Shown here: in pieces, positions 25,521 to 33,610 of the stretch | Layout of the letters: the number at the start of each line of letters is the position of its first letter | Numbering within the stretch: position 1 is the first letter of the stretch | Assembly: GCA_012513245.1 (NCBI GenBank) | Contig: JAAZCN010000242.1 | Span: forward strand, 1-34,087 | Direction of reading: 5' to 3' | Origin: Synergistaceae bacterium | Lineage (GTDB): Bacteria > Synergistota > Synergistia > Synergistales > Synergistaceae | DNA length: 34,087 bases | Notes under the pieces: model-generated | Databases searched by the model: none | What the model was told of the DNA's origin: nothing | Seen by the model: the letters and a program-made list of their open reading frames with translations, nothing else | Made by a program: the position numbers and the translations under genes

Positions 25521-26714
25521 CTAAGCGTATTTTTTCGATGTTCCCTTTCTCCATATCAGGCCAATCGTTACGGCTGTAAGCAGTAGGAAAGCGCCGAAGC
25601 CTACAAAAATCTTTTCCATACCAAGCTTGGTTCCGCATATTCCGCATACTATCGGTCCAAAAAAGTATCCCATACCCCAAAAAAGATAATAAGCTCCGGA
25701 AATAGTGCCCTTTAGATTGTCAGGGGCCTTTTCATTGAGGAAGGCCATCGAGGAAACAAAAAAACCGCCCAGTGATCCTGCCGCAACACCTAGCAAGAGA
25801 GTTGAGGAAAGTTTACTTGCATAGGGGAAAAGGCTCCAAGCGATAGCAGAAGAGATTAGACCAAGTATCATGAAGGTCTCTCTTCCATATCTGTCTGATA
25901 ACGGGCCGTATAAAAACTGGGCCCCGGCTATGCATATATACAAAACTGAAAAAACAATGCCGATATCCATTCCCCCGAATTGTTTTACACTAACCAGCCA
26001 GCCTGGGGCAATACTTAACATAAGTCCCTGTCCGCAGCCGTAAAGGGCTATCCCGACAAGTACTATCCTGACAGGCAGGTCTTTAAGAAGCCTAAAAGCC
26101 TTTTTGATTTCAAGAGATTCTTTGACGCTTCCGGGGAGAGGTTTTCGGTTCTTTTGGGTGATTAATATTATTATAAATGCCAAAGCACAAAGTGAACTGA
26201 AGAAGAGGAAACCGCCCCGTTCTCCGAAGAGATTAGGCATTACGGGCACCAGCAGTGGTCCAAGTGCAAGCATGCAGTAGATTGCAGCAGTATATATACC
26301 AATCATTTTACCTTTATGGTGAGGGTATGCTATCGAGATCAAAGCCGGTGCAGTGGCCCAAACAGGTATTTCTCCCGCTCCCTGTACGGCTCGTCCTATA
26401 AAGATAGGCAGGGCTGAACCCGAAAAGTAGAAAATTATGCCTGATGCTGCAGAGAGAAAATAGCCAAACAGTAAAAAAGGCTTAAAGCCATACCGGTCAG
26501 AAAGGTTTCCGAAAGGTACCTGAAGAAAGATGTAAGGAAGTGCGAAGCTCGAAGCCAGAAGTCCGACTAAAGATGCGTCTCCTCCTGAAAGTGTTATTAC
26601 TCTTGCTGGTAGTACGGAAGTTACGATTCCCACGCCCAGCATTGATACAGCGGCTGCTGCTGCAAGACCTAAAAAAGTTTTCAAACGGCTTTCAGACAAA
26701 TGTGACGCCCCCAT
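25521..26714 (-). CDS. Major facilitator superfamily transporter
   Basis: From ATG 26714 the protein has 397 residues and about 12 hydrophobic segments. It shows the family loop motif GNLSDRYGFKP between helices 2 and 3 and its repeat GPLSDRYGRET in the second half. It resembles drug or metabolite efflux carriers; the substrate cannot be told. The frame is open to 26861, but the extra 49 codons run through AT-rich sequence with a promoter-like pair (26746-26776), so I prefer the shorter start, although it lacks a clear ribosome binding site. Confidence 0.88.
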   Translation of the reverse strand: MGASHLSESRLKTFLGLAAAAAVSMLGVGIVTSVLPARVITLSGGDASLVGLLASSFALPYIFLQVPFGNLSDRYGFKPFLLFGYFLSAASGIIFYFSGSALPIFIGRAVQGAGEIPVWATAPALISIAYPHHKGKMIGIYTAAIYCMLALGPLLVPVMPNLFGERGGFLFFSSLCALAFIIILITQKNRKPLPGSVKESLEIKKAFRLLKDLPVRIVLVGIALYGCGQGLMLSIAPGWLVSVKQFGGMDIGIVFSVLYICIAGAQFLYGPLSDRYGRETFMILGLISSAIAWSLFPYASKLSSTLLLGVAAGSLGGFFVSSMAFLNEKAPDNLKGTISGAYYLFWGMGYFFGPIVCGICGTKLGMEKIFVGFGAFLLLTAVTIGLIWRKGTSKKYA

Positions 26715-26745
26715 GTGTACACAAAAAATAATAATCACAATAATA

Positions 26746-26776
26746 GTTATACCACTAAAACAGTAAGAACTGTCAA
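26746..26776 (-). promoter_or_regulatory. Possible promoter of the MFS gene
   Basis: On the reverse strand a perfect TTGACA (26776-26771) is followed after a long 19-base spacer by TATAAC (26751-26746). A start near 26739 would leave about 25 bases before ATG 26714. The spacer is not ideal. Confidence 0.4.
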
Positions 26777-26951
26777 AGAAAAGAGGAGACAGCGGCATTT
26801 TATTCTTATCAAACACCTGAAAGCAAAGGTTAATCGAGGTTATCACCCTTGCCAAAAACATAAAAACAGAATAACATATCCGTTATTCCATTATTAAGAT
26901 CTGGCATCTAATTTTTGTTTGCCAAGTTTATTTTAAGGAGTATCAGAGAAT

Positions 26952-28067
26952 ATGATCACTAAAGAAAAAGAGCTCCCGATTCTAAAGATAGGAAAACATC
27001 AGCCCAAATATCCGATAGTACAGGGCGGGATGGGGGTCATGATATCAGGTCCCAAGCTTGCCGGAGCAGTAGCTGCGGAAGGTGGTATAGGAACGCTTGC
27101 ATCAGTGGGGCTTGGTGTTCTTACAGAGGGATACAACGCCAAAAATTTTGCGGAACGCAATAGTGAGATGCTTAGCAAATACATAAAACAGGCAAAAGAT
27201 TTGGCAATGGGTGGTGTGATCGCAGTGAACTGCATGTGCGCACTCTGTGATTATGAATCTCTTGTCAGGACATCATGCGAGGCTGGTGCCGACATTATCG
27301 TGTCAGGTGCCGGACTTCCCCTTAAGCTTCCCGAACTTACAGAGGGCTTTCCCGATGTTGCGCTTGTTCCTATTGTGAGCAGTGTAAAGGCGGCGAATAT
27401 TATTATAAGCCGCTGGAAAAAACATTACGGCCGCTGCCCGGACGGTATCGTAGTAGAGACCCCGAACACCGCGGGAGGACATCTTGGAGCGAGAGACATC
27501 GAACAGGTATCAGACCCTGCTCTCTCTCTTAAGGTCGTTGTACCCGCCCTGGCAGATTACCTTAAAGAAAAAGCACTCGACATTCCTATAATTGCCGCCG
27601 GAGGTATATGGGACAGCAATGACATTTCAGAAGCATTTTCCATGGGTGCAAAAGGGGTACAGCTTGGGACGCGTTTTGCTGCAACAGAAGAGGGCGACGC
27701 TTCAGACAGGTTCAAACAGTCATACGTGGACGCAAAAGAGGAAGATGTAGTCCTCATAAACAGCCCATGCGGACTTCCCGGTCGTGCTATCAACAGCCCT
27801 ATGGTAAAGCGTTACCTTGCGGGAATACAGGAAAGAATGCCCTGCAGGACCCCCTGCCTGACCCACTGTATATGCAGGATCAAGCATGAGACCTTCTGCA
27901 TCGCGGATGTGCTTGTCAACGCATACAGGGGTAACTGGGAGGATGGTCTTTTCTTCTGCGGGACCAACGTGTTCAAGGTGAAATCGATAATGAAGGTAAA
28001 AGACCTGATGCAAGAACTTCTTGAGGGGTTTAAAATCCCCGAGCTAGCCCTTCCTCCGATCTCCTGA
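26952..28067 (+). CDS. Nitronate monooxygenase / FabK-like flavin oxidoreductase
   Basis: This 371-residue TIM-barrel flavoprotein carries the family opening YPIVQGGMGVMISGPKLA, AAEGGIGTLASVG, the later NTAGGHLG and AAGGIWDSNDI, and GAKGVQLGTRFAATEE of the FMN phosphate site. The family includes nitronate monooxygenases and the enoyl-ACP reductase FabK, which cannot be separated on these motifs alone. The C-terminal region has a cysteine-rich patch (RTPCLTHCICRIKHETFC). The start ATG has AAGGAG about 10 bases upstream. It is a single gene closed by the hairpin at 28084. Confidence 0.9.
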   Translation: MITKEKELPILKIGKHQPKYPIVQGGMGVMISGPKLAGAVAAEGGIGTLASVGLGVLTEGYNAKNFAERNSEMLSKYIKQAKDLAMGGVIAVNCMCALCDYESLVRTSCEAGADIIVSGAGLPLKLPELTEGFPDVALVPIVSSVKAANIIISRWKKHYGRCPDGIVVETPNTAGGHLGARDIEQVSDPALSLKVVVPALADYLKEKALDIPIIAAGGIWDSNDISEAFSMGAKGVQLGTRFAATEEGDASDRFKQSYVDAKEEDVVLINSPCGLPGRAINSPMVKRYLAGIQERMPCRTPCLTHCICRIKHETFCIADVLVNAYRGNWEDGLFFCGTNVFKVKSIMKVKDLMQELLEGFKIPELALPPIS

Positions 28068-28083
28068 TAAATCAAGTATTTCT

Positions 28084-28117
28084 AAAGCACCCCGAGAAAC
28101 ATTCGGGGTGCTTTTTT
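28084..28117 (+). terminator. Terminator after the flavin oxidoreductase
   Basis: AAAGCACCCCGA (28084-28095) pairs perfectly with TCGGGGTGCTTT (28103-28114) around a 7-base loop, with the T-run continuing to 28117. It lies between convergent genes and may also act on the AmmeMemoRadiSam operon. Confidence 0.92.
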
Positions 28118-28160
28118 CGCTAAATCATCAAAATGAGAGACGGATAATATTGCTGTCCGG

Positions 28161-28982
28161 CTATACGTTTCCGATAAACACGTTGTCAAGGCTTCTCTTT
28201 GCGATGTCACAAAGGAGCCCCAGCAGATCAATATCCGTAGGCATGCAGTCAGACATGTTTCTTTGCGGGAAAAACCTTGTGATGTGAAGAGGTATGGACC
28301 TGTCTATTCCTGCCACCCACACGGAGAGGGCCTTCATCTCTTCTTCGGAATCATTCATCCCGGGTACGATCAGGGTGGTTAGCTCAACATGCGATCTCTT
28401 TGCCGCAAGAGTTATGAAATCCTGAACTGTCGTAAGATCGCCACCCATCTTTCGGTAAGTCTCTTCCGAAAAACTTTTAAGATCGATATTGAAGGCATCG
28501 ATCCATGGCAACACCTCTTCAAGGATATTGGGAAGAACGCATCCGTTCGTTACGATGACGTTTTTCATTCCCAGTTTCTTTGTCTCGATAGAGGCATCTC
28601 TTACATATTCATATCCGATCATCGGCTCATTGTAAGTGAAAGCCACGCCGATATTCCCTTTATCTTTTAGTTCCACAGCCATTTGTGCCAGTTCGGAGGG
28701 TGATACGTACCTTGTCCTTATGTCCCCCTCTGAAGCAGTCGCAATCGAATAGTTCTGACAGAAAGGGCAGTCCATGTTACAGCCGAAAGTGCCGACAGAG
28801 AGGATCCTGCTCCCCGGGTGAAATCTCGCAAGGGGCTTTTTTTCAATGGCGTCGAGGCCTATCGATACGAGTTTACCGTAATTGATCGATACGATCTTGC
28901 CGCCGTCATTCTTCCTTGCCCGGCAAAGGCCGATTTTTCCCTCTTCCAAAGCGCAATGGTGCGGGCAGACATCGCATCTCAT
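28161..28982 (-). CDS. AmmeMemoRadiSam system radical SAM enzyme
   Basis: This 273-residue protein has the radical SAM cluster motif CNMDCPFC (Cys68, Cys72, Cys75) and an N-terminal cysteine group (Cys3, Cys6, Cys10, Cys20) that could hold a second metal site. It continues with TYNEPMIGYEYV and VTNGCVLPN, as in PflA-like activases, and HITRFFPQ near the end, the usual features of the AmmeMemoRadiSam radical SAM component. It likely makes a 5'-deoxyadenosyl radical; its substrate is unknown to me. Its ATG lies one base after the AMMECR1 stop. It is last in the operon. Confidence 0.95.
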   Translation of the reverse strand: MRCDVCPHHCALEEGKIGLCRARKNDGGKIVSINYGKLVSIGLDAIEKKPLARFHPGSRILSVGTFGCNMDCPFCQNYSIATASEGDIRTRYVSPSELAQMAVELKDKGNIGVAFTYNEPMIGYEYVRDASIETKKLGMKNVIVTNGCVLPNILEEVLPWIDAFNIDLKSFSEETYRKMGGDLTTVQDFITLAAKRSHVELTTLIVPGMNDSEEEMKALSVWVAGIDRSIPLHITRFFPQRNMSDCMPTDIDLLGLLCDIAKRSLDNVFIGNV

Positions 28983-28983
28983 C

Positions 28984-29514
28984 TTAGTTGTACCTGATGA
29001 CTTCGAATCGCTGCAGACTGACCTTTTCGCCCTTCCTTATTCCCGCTTTTTGCATGGCTATCGATATCTGCTCTTCAACGTTATCGATACCTTCAAGATT
29101 GGGAAGGAGCAGTCCGCGTCTGTGACCACTGGATACTATCACACCGTATCTTTTTACATCGAGATCTTCAGATGAATCGATATTTTCGGTTTCACCAAGT
29201 ATATCAACGCTGTAGACAAGGTCTTTGAGTTCCGAGGACGTGACCGGCGGAAATCTTGGATCCCTTGCCGCGGCACTTATGGCATTCTGAATTATCTCTT
29301 TTGCAATATTGTCTTCGGTCGCGGATATAGTACCGATACATCCTCGAAGCTGACCGAATTTTTTGAGCGTCACGAAGGTTCCTGCTCTTCTTTTGAGAGC
29401 TTCTTCCGGAAGATCTTCCGGAACAGCGATCCTATCTCCGGTCGATACATATTTTTCTATCGTCTTCCTGGCGAGATTTACATAAGGGCTCTCCTGTTTT
29501 TTCAGTTGATCCAT
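28984..29514 (-). CDS. AmmeMemoRadiSam system protein A (AMMECR1 domain)
   Basis: This 176-residue protein is a stand-alone AMMECR1 domain with the invariant LRGCIGT (56-62) and ARDPRFPPVT, plus SSGHRRGLLLP. The domain is conserved in bacteria, archaea and eukaryotes; no chemistry is established that I know of. Some bacteria fuse it to the MEMO1-like domain, but here the two are separate neighbours. A strong AAGGAGGATG precedes the ATG, 21 bases after the MEMO1-like stop. The tight spacing on both sides suggests a stable complex or shared reaction. Confidence 0.94.
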   Translation of the reverse strand: MDQLKKQESPYVNLARKTIEKYVSTGDRIAVPEDLPEEALKRRAGTFVTLKKFGQLRGCIGTISATEDNIAKEIIQNAISAAARDPRFPPVTSSELKDLVYSVDILGETENIDSSEDLDVKRYGVIVSSGHRRGLLLPNLEGIDNVEEQISIAMQKAGIRKGEKVSLQRFEVIRYN

Positions 29515-29535
29515 TATTCCCTCATCCTCCTTATC

Positions 29536-30378
29536 TTATGCAGAAAGAAATTTTCTGGTTTGGTCGGGCTCCCCAGGGATAAAGGTACAGACTCCGTAGC
29601 CGACACCGAAAGGGCCTTCGTATGAGAGCATTTCGGATTTTACGGACATCCCGTCGAAGCATCCCGCCATTATCGTGAAGGACCTGTGTCCGCATTCGGC
29701 AGCCTTTTCGAGGAAAGGATCCGGAAAATCAAAAAGCTCTCCAAAATCACCCCTCGACATCACATCCATTATCTTTCTGTCATACTCAGGGCCTTCTGCT
29801 CTGTAACCGTAAGGACCATCCTTTTTGAGCACATGAGAGAGATCTCCGCTTGCAACTACGCAGACGGTCCTGCCAAGGTCTTCAGCAGTCTTTTTGATCA
29901 GTGTCCCAAGCTTGTAGTGCTCGCGAAGCGGCATCCCCGAAAGCCCTATCCTTACTATCTTGCACGGGATCATCCCGCCGTATGCTTTTTTCAAAAAATA
30001 GAGAGGCACAGTCGTCGCGTGATCCAGCCCTTTTTCACGTTCGCCCGAAGTTCCGGCTCTGATGTTTTCCTTAAGGGCTTTTTTTTCAAGCTCAGAAACA
30101 AATTCAGAGTCGTAATCCACTTCAAACCCGACCTGATGCGCCCCGAACTTACCCAAGTCTCCAAATGCCGACTTACCGGGTGAAATATGAAAATAGTCGG
30201 AATAAAAGGCACTGTGAGGAGAGAGGATCACAATAGCTTCAGGTCCCAGCCCGGCTATGAGCTCAGCGGCCTTTGCAAACCCGGCTATCGTATCTTTAAT
30301 TTTTACTTCCTCACCTTTGCCGACCTCAGGAACGATCAGCGGCGGGTGCGGAACCATTACAGCTGCGAGTATTCCCAT
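29536..30378 (-). CDS. MEMO1/LigB-like extradiol dioxygenase family protein (AmmeMemoRadiSam)
   Basis: This 280-residue protein belongs to the class III extradiol dioxygenase/MEMO1 superfamily: VMVPHPPLIVPEVGKGEE at the N terminus, ILSPHSAFYSDYF, GLDHATTVPLYFL, and VVASGDLSHVL with SDL-type metal-site surroundings (histidines in PHPP, SPHS, LDHA and LSHV). It could hold non-haem iron. It is first in the three-gene AmmeMemoRadiSam operon, behind GGAGG. The match is to the LigB type often annotated as the AmmeMemoRadiSam B or fused A component; which one is not settled here. Confidence 0.9.
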   Translation of the reverse strand: MGILAAVMVPHPPLIVPEVGKGEEVKIKDTIAGFAKAAELIAGLGPEAIVILSPHSAFYSDYFHISPGKSAFGDLGKFGAHQVGFEVDYDSEFVSELEKKALKENIRAGTSGEREKGLDHATTVPLYFLKKAYGGMIPCKIVRIGLSGMPLREHYKLGTLIKKTAEDLGRTVCVVASGDLSHVLKKDGPYGYRAEGPEYDRKIMDVMSRGDFGELFDFPDPFLEKAAECGHRSFTIMAGCFDGMSVKSEMLSYEGPFGVGYGVCTFIPGEPDQTRKFLSA

Positions 30379-30533
30379 TTATACCGCCTCCTTTTTCAAC
30401 ATGGGCAGTTATATTTTGATGATGATTTTACTTGTTTATTATAATACCAGACTATTAAAAGAACATAGGCCGTCCCCATTCTGAAAGGCGGTCCCTGTAG
30501 TGAGATCAGCTTATTCAGAAAATGTTTTTAGGC

Positions 30534-30662
30534 CTATTCCAGTTCGTAAGCAAGCCAGCCCGGGATGCCGGGCTTTGTGTTCTCTTTTTTTGTTGAAGAA
30601 TGGCAGGATCTTATCGAATATGCCTTTTCTCCTGTTTCGATGATAAGTATCCCGAATGCAGC
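30534..30662 (-). pseudogene. Possible C-terminal remnant of an unidentified gene
   Basis: On the reverse strand a 42-codon open stretch ends in TAG and reads FGILIIETGEKAYSIR, later KPGIPGWLAYELE. It looks like the end of a real protein but has no start codon and follows a stop. I cannot name the family. It lies in the 30379-30792 gap between the AmmeMemoRadiSam promoter side and the RidA fragment; the rest of that gap shows no gene. It could be chance. Confidence 0.3.
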
Positions 30663-30792
30663 TTAGATGCTTGCAATATTTTCATCTCTGCTCTTTCCCG
30701 TTTATAATAGGGCTGTTCATGATAAGCCGTTATTGTTTTACTAATAGAAGAGACCGCGGCTATGCTGCCTTTATTACAGGGAGGATATATTG

Positions 30793-31002
30793 ATGAAAAA
30801 GATCGTTCCTGAGTACAAAAAAGAGAATAAAGGGCATTACAGCCCTGAGATATTGTCAAACGGGATGCTCTACATCTCAGGTCAGCTTTCGAGAGACCCG
30901 GATACAGGAAATGTAGCTTCGGGAGGTGCCCGCGAACATACAGCCCTTGCGCTCGCCAACATGCAGTCGCGGAGGTACCAAGATGAATTTTGTCTGCGAT
31001 AA
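30793..31002 (+). pseudogene. RidA-family protein, truncated after about 57 residues
   Basis: The frame starts at ATG 30793 behind AGGGAGG and gives an excellent RidA (YjgF/UK114) N-terminal half: GHYSPEILSNGMLYISGQLS, DPDTGNV and HTALALANM. After residue 57 the similarity stops and 12 unrelated residues follow to a TAA inside the next gene. A normal RidA has about 125 residues, so the second half is lost, including the conserved arginine that binds the enamine substrate. The break falls a few bases before the ribosome binding site of the PLP enzyme gene, which suggests a clean internal deletion. RidA normally removes reactive enamine/imine products of PLP enzymes. Confidence 0.85.
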
Positions 31003-32077
31003 ATGCGGCACTAGTGAGAGCACAAGGACCCGCAAGCCCAAGTGTGAGTGCGGCGGGCTCTGGAAGCTTGATTTTGATGCACCCCGCTATGATCCATCGC
31101 GTATAGACAAAAGCATCTGGGGGATGTTTCGCTACAATGAGTTCATGGCCCTCGAAGACGAAACATGGCGGGAAGTGACGATGGGAGAGGGAATGACCCC
31201 GATAGTAAGTTTCAGTGATGATGTGCTTCTCAAAATGGATTATTTCATGCCGACCCTCTCCTTCAAGGACAGGGGCGCAGCGGTCCTTATCGCCCACTGC
31301 AAAGCGATAGGTGTGGATTCTGTTGTCCAGGACAGCAGCGGCAACGCCGGAAACAGCGTGGCGGCATACTGCGGAAGATGCGGCATAGACTGTGAGATCT
31401 TTGTGCCGGAGGGGACGTCCCCCAAAAAGATAGACATGATAGAGGCTCACGGTGCACGTGTGAACATAGTCCCCGGATCGCGCGACAACTGCGCCGATGC
31501 CTGCAGGGCCAAGGTGGAAGAAGAGGGTAAATATTACGCCAACCATGTTTATAACCCTTTCTTCTACGAGGGGACCAAGACATACATATACGAAGTTTAC
31601 GAACAGCTGGGCAGGATCCCTCAGAATATTTTTATCCCGCTCGGAAACGGCACGCTCTTTATAGGCGCGATAAAAGGGCTCGAAGAACTTCTTGCAGCCG
31701 GAGCTATAGACAAGATGCCCAACATAGTGGCGATCCAGAGCGAGAACTGCGATCCATTTGTGAAGGCTGTTGAGGCCGGTGAAAAAATACCGGCAAAAGT
31801 GTCCCCCAAGGCCACTCTTGCCGAAGGGATAGCTATAGGTCGTCCAGCCCGCGGAGAAGAGATACTTCAGTACATTTACAGACATGGAGTCAGGCTTATA
31901 AGGGCCCCGGAAGATAAAATACTTGAAACAAGGTCAATACTGGCTAAAAAAGGCATCTACTGTGAACATACCGCCGCGGCAAACTACGCCGCATACCTTA
32001 AATACTGCGAGGTACACGGAAAAACGCCAGACAGCCTGCTTACGATGTGTGGAGCGGGGCTCAAATCAGATCACTGA
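30983..32077 (+). CDS. Threonine synthase-like PLP-dependent enzyme
   Basis: From ATG 30983 (GGAGGT nine bases upstream) this is a 364-residue fold type II PLP enzyme. It begins with a small cysteine cluster (Cys5, Cys8, Cys21, Cys23) like the zinc-ribbon head of many archaeal-type threonine synthases. Then come LSFKDRGAA with the PLP lysine Lys95, DSSGNAGNSVAAY (the cofactor phosphate and ring contact), and the glycine-rich GNGTLFIGA. It could make threonine from phosphohomoserine or be a related beta/gamma-eliminating lyase; neighbouring threonine genes are absent and the adjoining RidA fragment favours a lyase. It starts within the end of the RidA fragment. Confidence 0.88.
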   Translation: MNFVCDKCGTSESTRTRKPKCECGGLWKLDFDAPRYDPSRIDKSIWGMFRYNEFMALEDETWREVTMGEGMTPIVSFSDDVLLKMDYFMPTLSFKDRGAAVLIAHCKAIGVDSVVQDSSGNAGNSVAAYCGRCGIDCEIFVPEGTSPKKIDMIEAHGARVNIVPGSRDNCADACRAKVEEEGKYYANHVYNPFFYEGTKTYIYEVYEQLGRIPQNIFIPLGNGTLFIGAIKGLEELLAAGAIDKMPNIVAIQSENCDPFVKAVEAGEKIPAKVSPKATLAEGIAIGRPARGEEILQYIYRHGVRLIRAPEDKILETRSILAKKGIYCEHTAAANYAAYLKYCEVHGKTPDSLLTMCGAGLKSDH

Positions 32078-32135
32078 TAAAGAATTATTGGAACATGGTT
32101 CCCCCTTACGGAGGGCCAAAGATCTATCTCAGAGA

Positions 32136-32348
32136 TTACTTAATTTTCCTTATCAGTGGCTGAGCGGCACATCTCAGTGAGCCGTCCTGACCGTTGTGGG
32201 TCCCGAAAAATACTCTGTGGACTTTAATATTCCTCTTCTCAAGTTCAGCCTACAGATATCTGTTGTCGTTGTGCTCATTGAAAGACATGGGGTAGTTTTT
32301 GCTGTCGACCGGTATTCCGTTTACCGCAAGCCTCTGCACGCTCTCAAT
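32136..32348 (-). pseudogene. Coding remnant with one internal stop
   Basis: Reading the reverse strand from 32348 gives 32 residues including RLAVNGIPVDSKNYPMSF and NEHNDNRYL, then a TAG, then 37 more in the same frame (AELEKRNIKVHRVFFGTHNG, later AAQPLIRK) to a TAA at 32138. Both parts look like one protein, probably its C-terminal end. No convincing start codon or ribosome binding site is present and the frame is closed upstream by another TAG. I do not recognise the family. The rest of the 32078-32510 gap holds a 7-bp hairpin (32345-32362) and the promoter of the next gene. Confidence 0.55.
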
Positions 32349-32454
32349 CTAAGTATAGATTGAAAAAGGGATGATTGCACAGCAAAATTGTCCAAACTTT
32401 TAAAAATTTGATTGATCAAGGAATAAGAAGCATATAAATACACGGAAAAAGCGG

Positions 32455-32463
32455 TGATATAAT
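32455..32463 (+). promoter_or_regulatory. Extended -10 promoter for the CPBP protease gene
   Basis: TGATATAAT is a perfect extended -10 element (TG, one base, TATAAT) 48 bases before the start codon at 32511. No good -35 is seen at the normal distance, which is common for extended -10 promoters. Confidence 0.55.
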
Positions 32464-32510
32464 GGACAGACAGCAAGCCCTAACAACCAGGCAAGGTCTT
32501 TACAAAGAGA

Positions 32511-33023
32511 GTGGAATGGATGGACAGATTCTTAGATCTCTTCTCGTATGATAAAACACCAAACATGGGCAGAGAGGAAGAAATCTCTCCCTTCAGGGTC
32601 GTTTTTGAAAAAAAAGCCATCGTTCAAACTCTTATTATTACCGCATTTACATTATTGCTGCTGACAGCAGTTGCCCTTGTGTGGCCATGGGAGGATCTGC
32701 CGCACCGACGACCGTTTAACATGGTTTTGAAGTTGATGCTCTCAGGACTTGTCGCAGCGGTGGCAGAGGAGATCTTTTTCAGGGGCTGGATGCAGCCGAC
32801 ACTGAGGAGGAGATATTCTGCTGTAGTTTCAATAGTGGCTGTAAACCTCGTATTCGCCCCACTGCATCTTATTGCTGCTCCCTATCTGATTTCGCTCCTC
32901 ACTTTCTTTCCGGGGCTGATAATGGGGTGGCTTCGTGAGAGATATGGAAATATACTGCCTTCAATAATTTTTCATTTTCTGGGAAACGTATGGGCGATCT
33001 GGTTTTTCCCTTCGCCTTTTTAA
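32511..33023 (+). CDS. CPBP-family intramembrane glutamic endopeptidase
   Basis: This 170-residue polytopic membrane protein has the three family motifs: EEIFFRG (86-92, paired catalytic glutamates and arginine), FAPLH (115-119) and HFLGN (155-159). Hydrophobic segments lie near 37-58, 72-88, 104-137 and 148-166. The family covers CAAX-type proteases and bacteriocin self-immunity proteins; the target here is unknown. It is shorter than many members, with fewer membrane helices in front of the catalytic core. The start may be GTG 32511 or the in-frame ATG 32520. Confidence 0.88.
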   Translation: MEWMDRFLDLFSYDKTPNMGREEEISPFRVVFEKKAIVQTLIITAFTLLLLTAVALVWPWEDLPHRRPFNMVLKLMLSGLVAAVAEEIFFRGWMQPTLRRRYSAVVSIVAVNLVFAPLHLIAAPYLISLLTFFPGLIMGWLRERYGNILPSIIFHFLGNVWAIWFFPSPF

Positions 33024-33121
33024 AATTATAGGATGTCATGGCAGTGAAGCGTAGAAATAAATGGTAATATATTAAGATAAGATCACAAAACTGATAAAAC
33101 AAAGGAGACAGGCTGATACTT

Positions 33122-33559
33122 ATGAAAACGAAAAAAATTATTGATAAACGGCGTGGCTTTACCTTGATAGAAATAATGGTAGTCGTTGTGATCATTGGCC
33201 TCCTTTCGGCTCTTGTCGGGCCCAGGTTGATCGGGCAGAGTGAAGAGGCAAAAATAAAGACTACAAGGACACAGATAGCACAGCTGGAACAGGTTTTGGG
33301 TCTTTTCCATCTGGACAACGGCTTTTACCCGACGACAGACCAGGGTCTGGCGGCGCTTGTAAAACCTCCGACCACTCCTCCCGAACCGCTCAATTATAAA
33401 AAGAACGGTTACATGAAAAAGGTTCCCAAAGACGCCTGGAGCAGGGAGTTTATTTATGAATCTCCCGGCAGGAACGGGGACTTCGATCTCTTTTCATACG
33501 GAGCGGATGGCCAGGAGGGCGGAGAAGACTCAAACTCAGATATAACAAACTGGGAATAG
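33122..33559 (+). CDS. gspG: Type II secretion major pseudopilin GspG
   Basis: This 145-residue prepilin has a short basic leader (MKTKKIIDKRRG), the prepilin peptidase site before Phe13 (GFTLIEIMVVVVIIG), and the hydrophobic assembly helix with the conserved glutamate (Glu17, position 5 of the mature form). The C-terminal region has YPTTDQGLAALV and SYGADGQEGGE, diagnostic of GspG and its calcium-binding loop. It forms the main body of the secretion pseudopilus. No other gsp gene is seen nearby, and it has its own terminator. A GGAG lies slightly farther than usual before the ATG. Confidence 0.95.
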   Translation: MKTKKIIDKRRGFTLIEIMVVVVIIGLLSALVGPRLIGQSEEAKIKTTRTQIAQLEQVLGLFHLDNGFYPTTDQGLAALVKPPTTPPEPLNYKKNGYMKKVPKDAWSREFIYESPGRNGDFDLFSYGADGQEGGEDSNSDITNWE

Positions 33560-33564
33560 CGAAA

Positions 33565-33597
33565 AGGCGCAGCTCGATCGAGCTGCGCCTGCTTTTA
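33565..33597 (+). terminator. Terminator after gspG
   Basis: AGGCGCAGCTC (33565-33575) pairs perfectly with GAGCTGCGCCT (33580-33590) around GATC, followed by GCTTTTAT. The T-run is short and begins two bases late, so termination may be moderate. Confidence 0.75.
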
Positions 33598-33610
33598 TCC
33601 CATCTTTTCC

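Noticed and set aside
30557..30590. GC-rich 7-bp hairpin followed by a T-rich stretch in the 30379-30792 gap
   Set aside because: No forward gene ends before it, and the same bases lie in the reverse-strand coding-like stump, so calling a terminator is not justified.
30611..31885. A 424-codon reverse-strand frame across the PLP enzyme gene
   Set aside because: It is antisense to a clear threonine synthase-like gene with the PLP lysine and phosphate-binding motifs, has no recognisable domain, and has low-complexity composition typical of a shadow frame.
32136..32348. The internal TAG as a possible recoded amino acid (pyrrolysine)
   Set aside because: The frame has no proper start and is closed upstream by another stop, so decay explains it better; no pyrrolysine gene is seen in the window.
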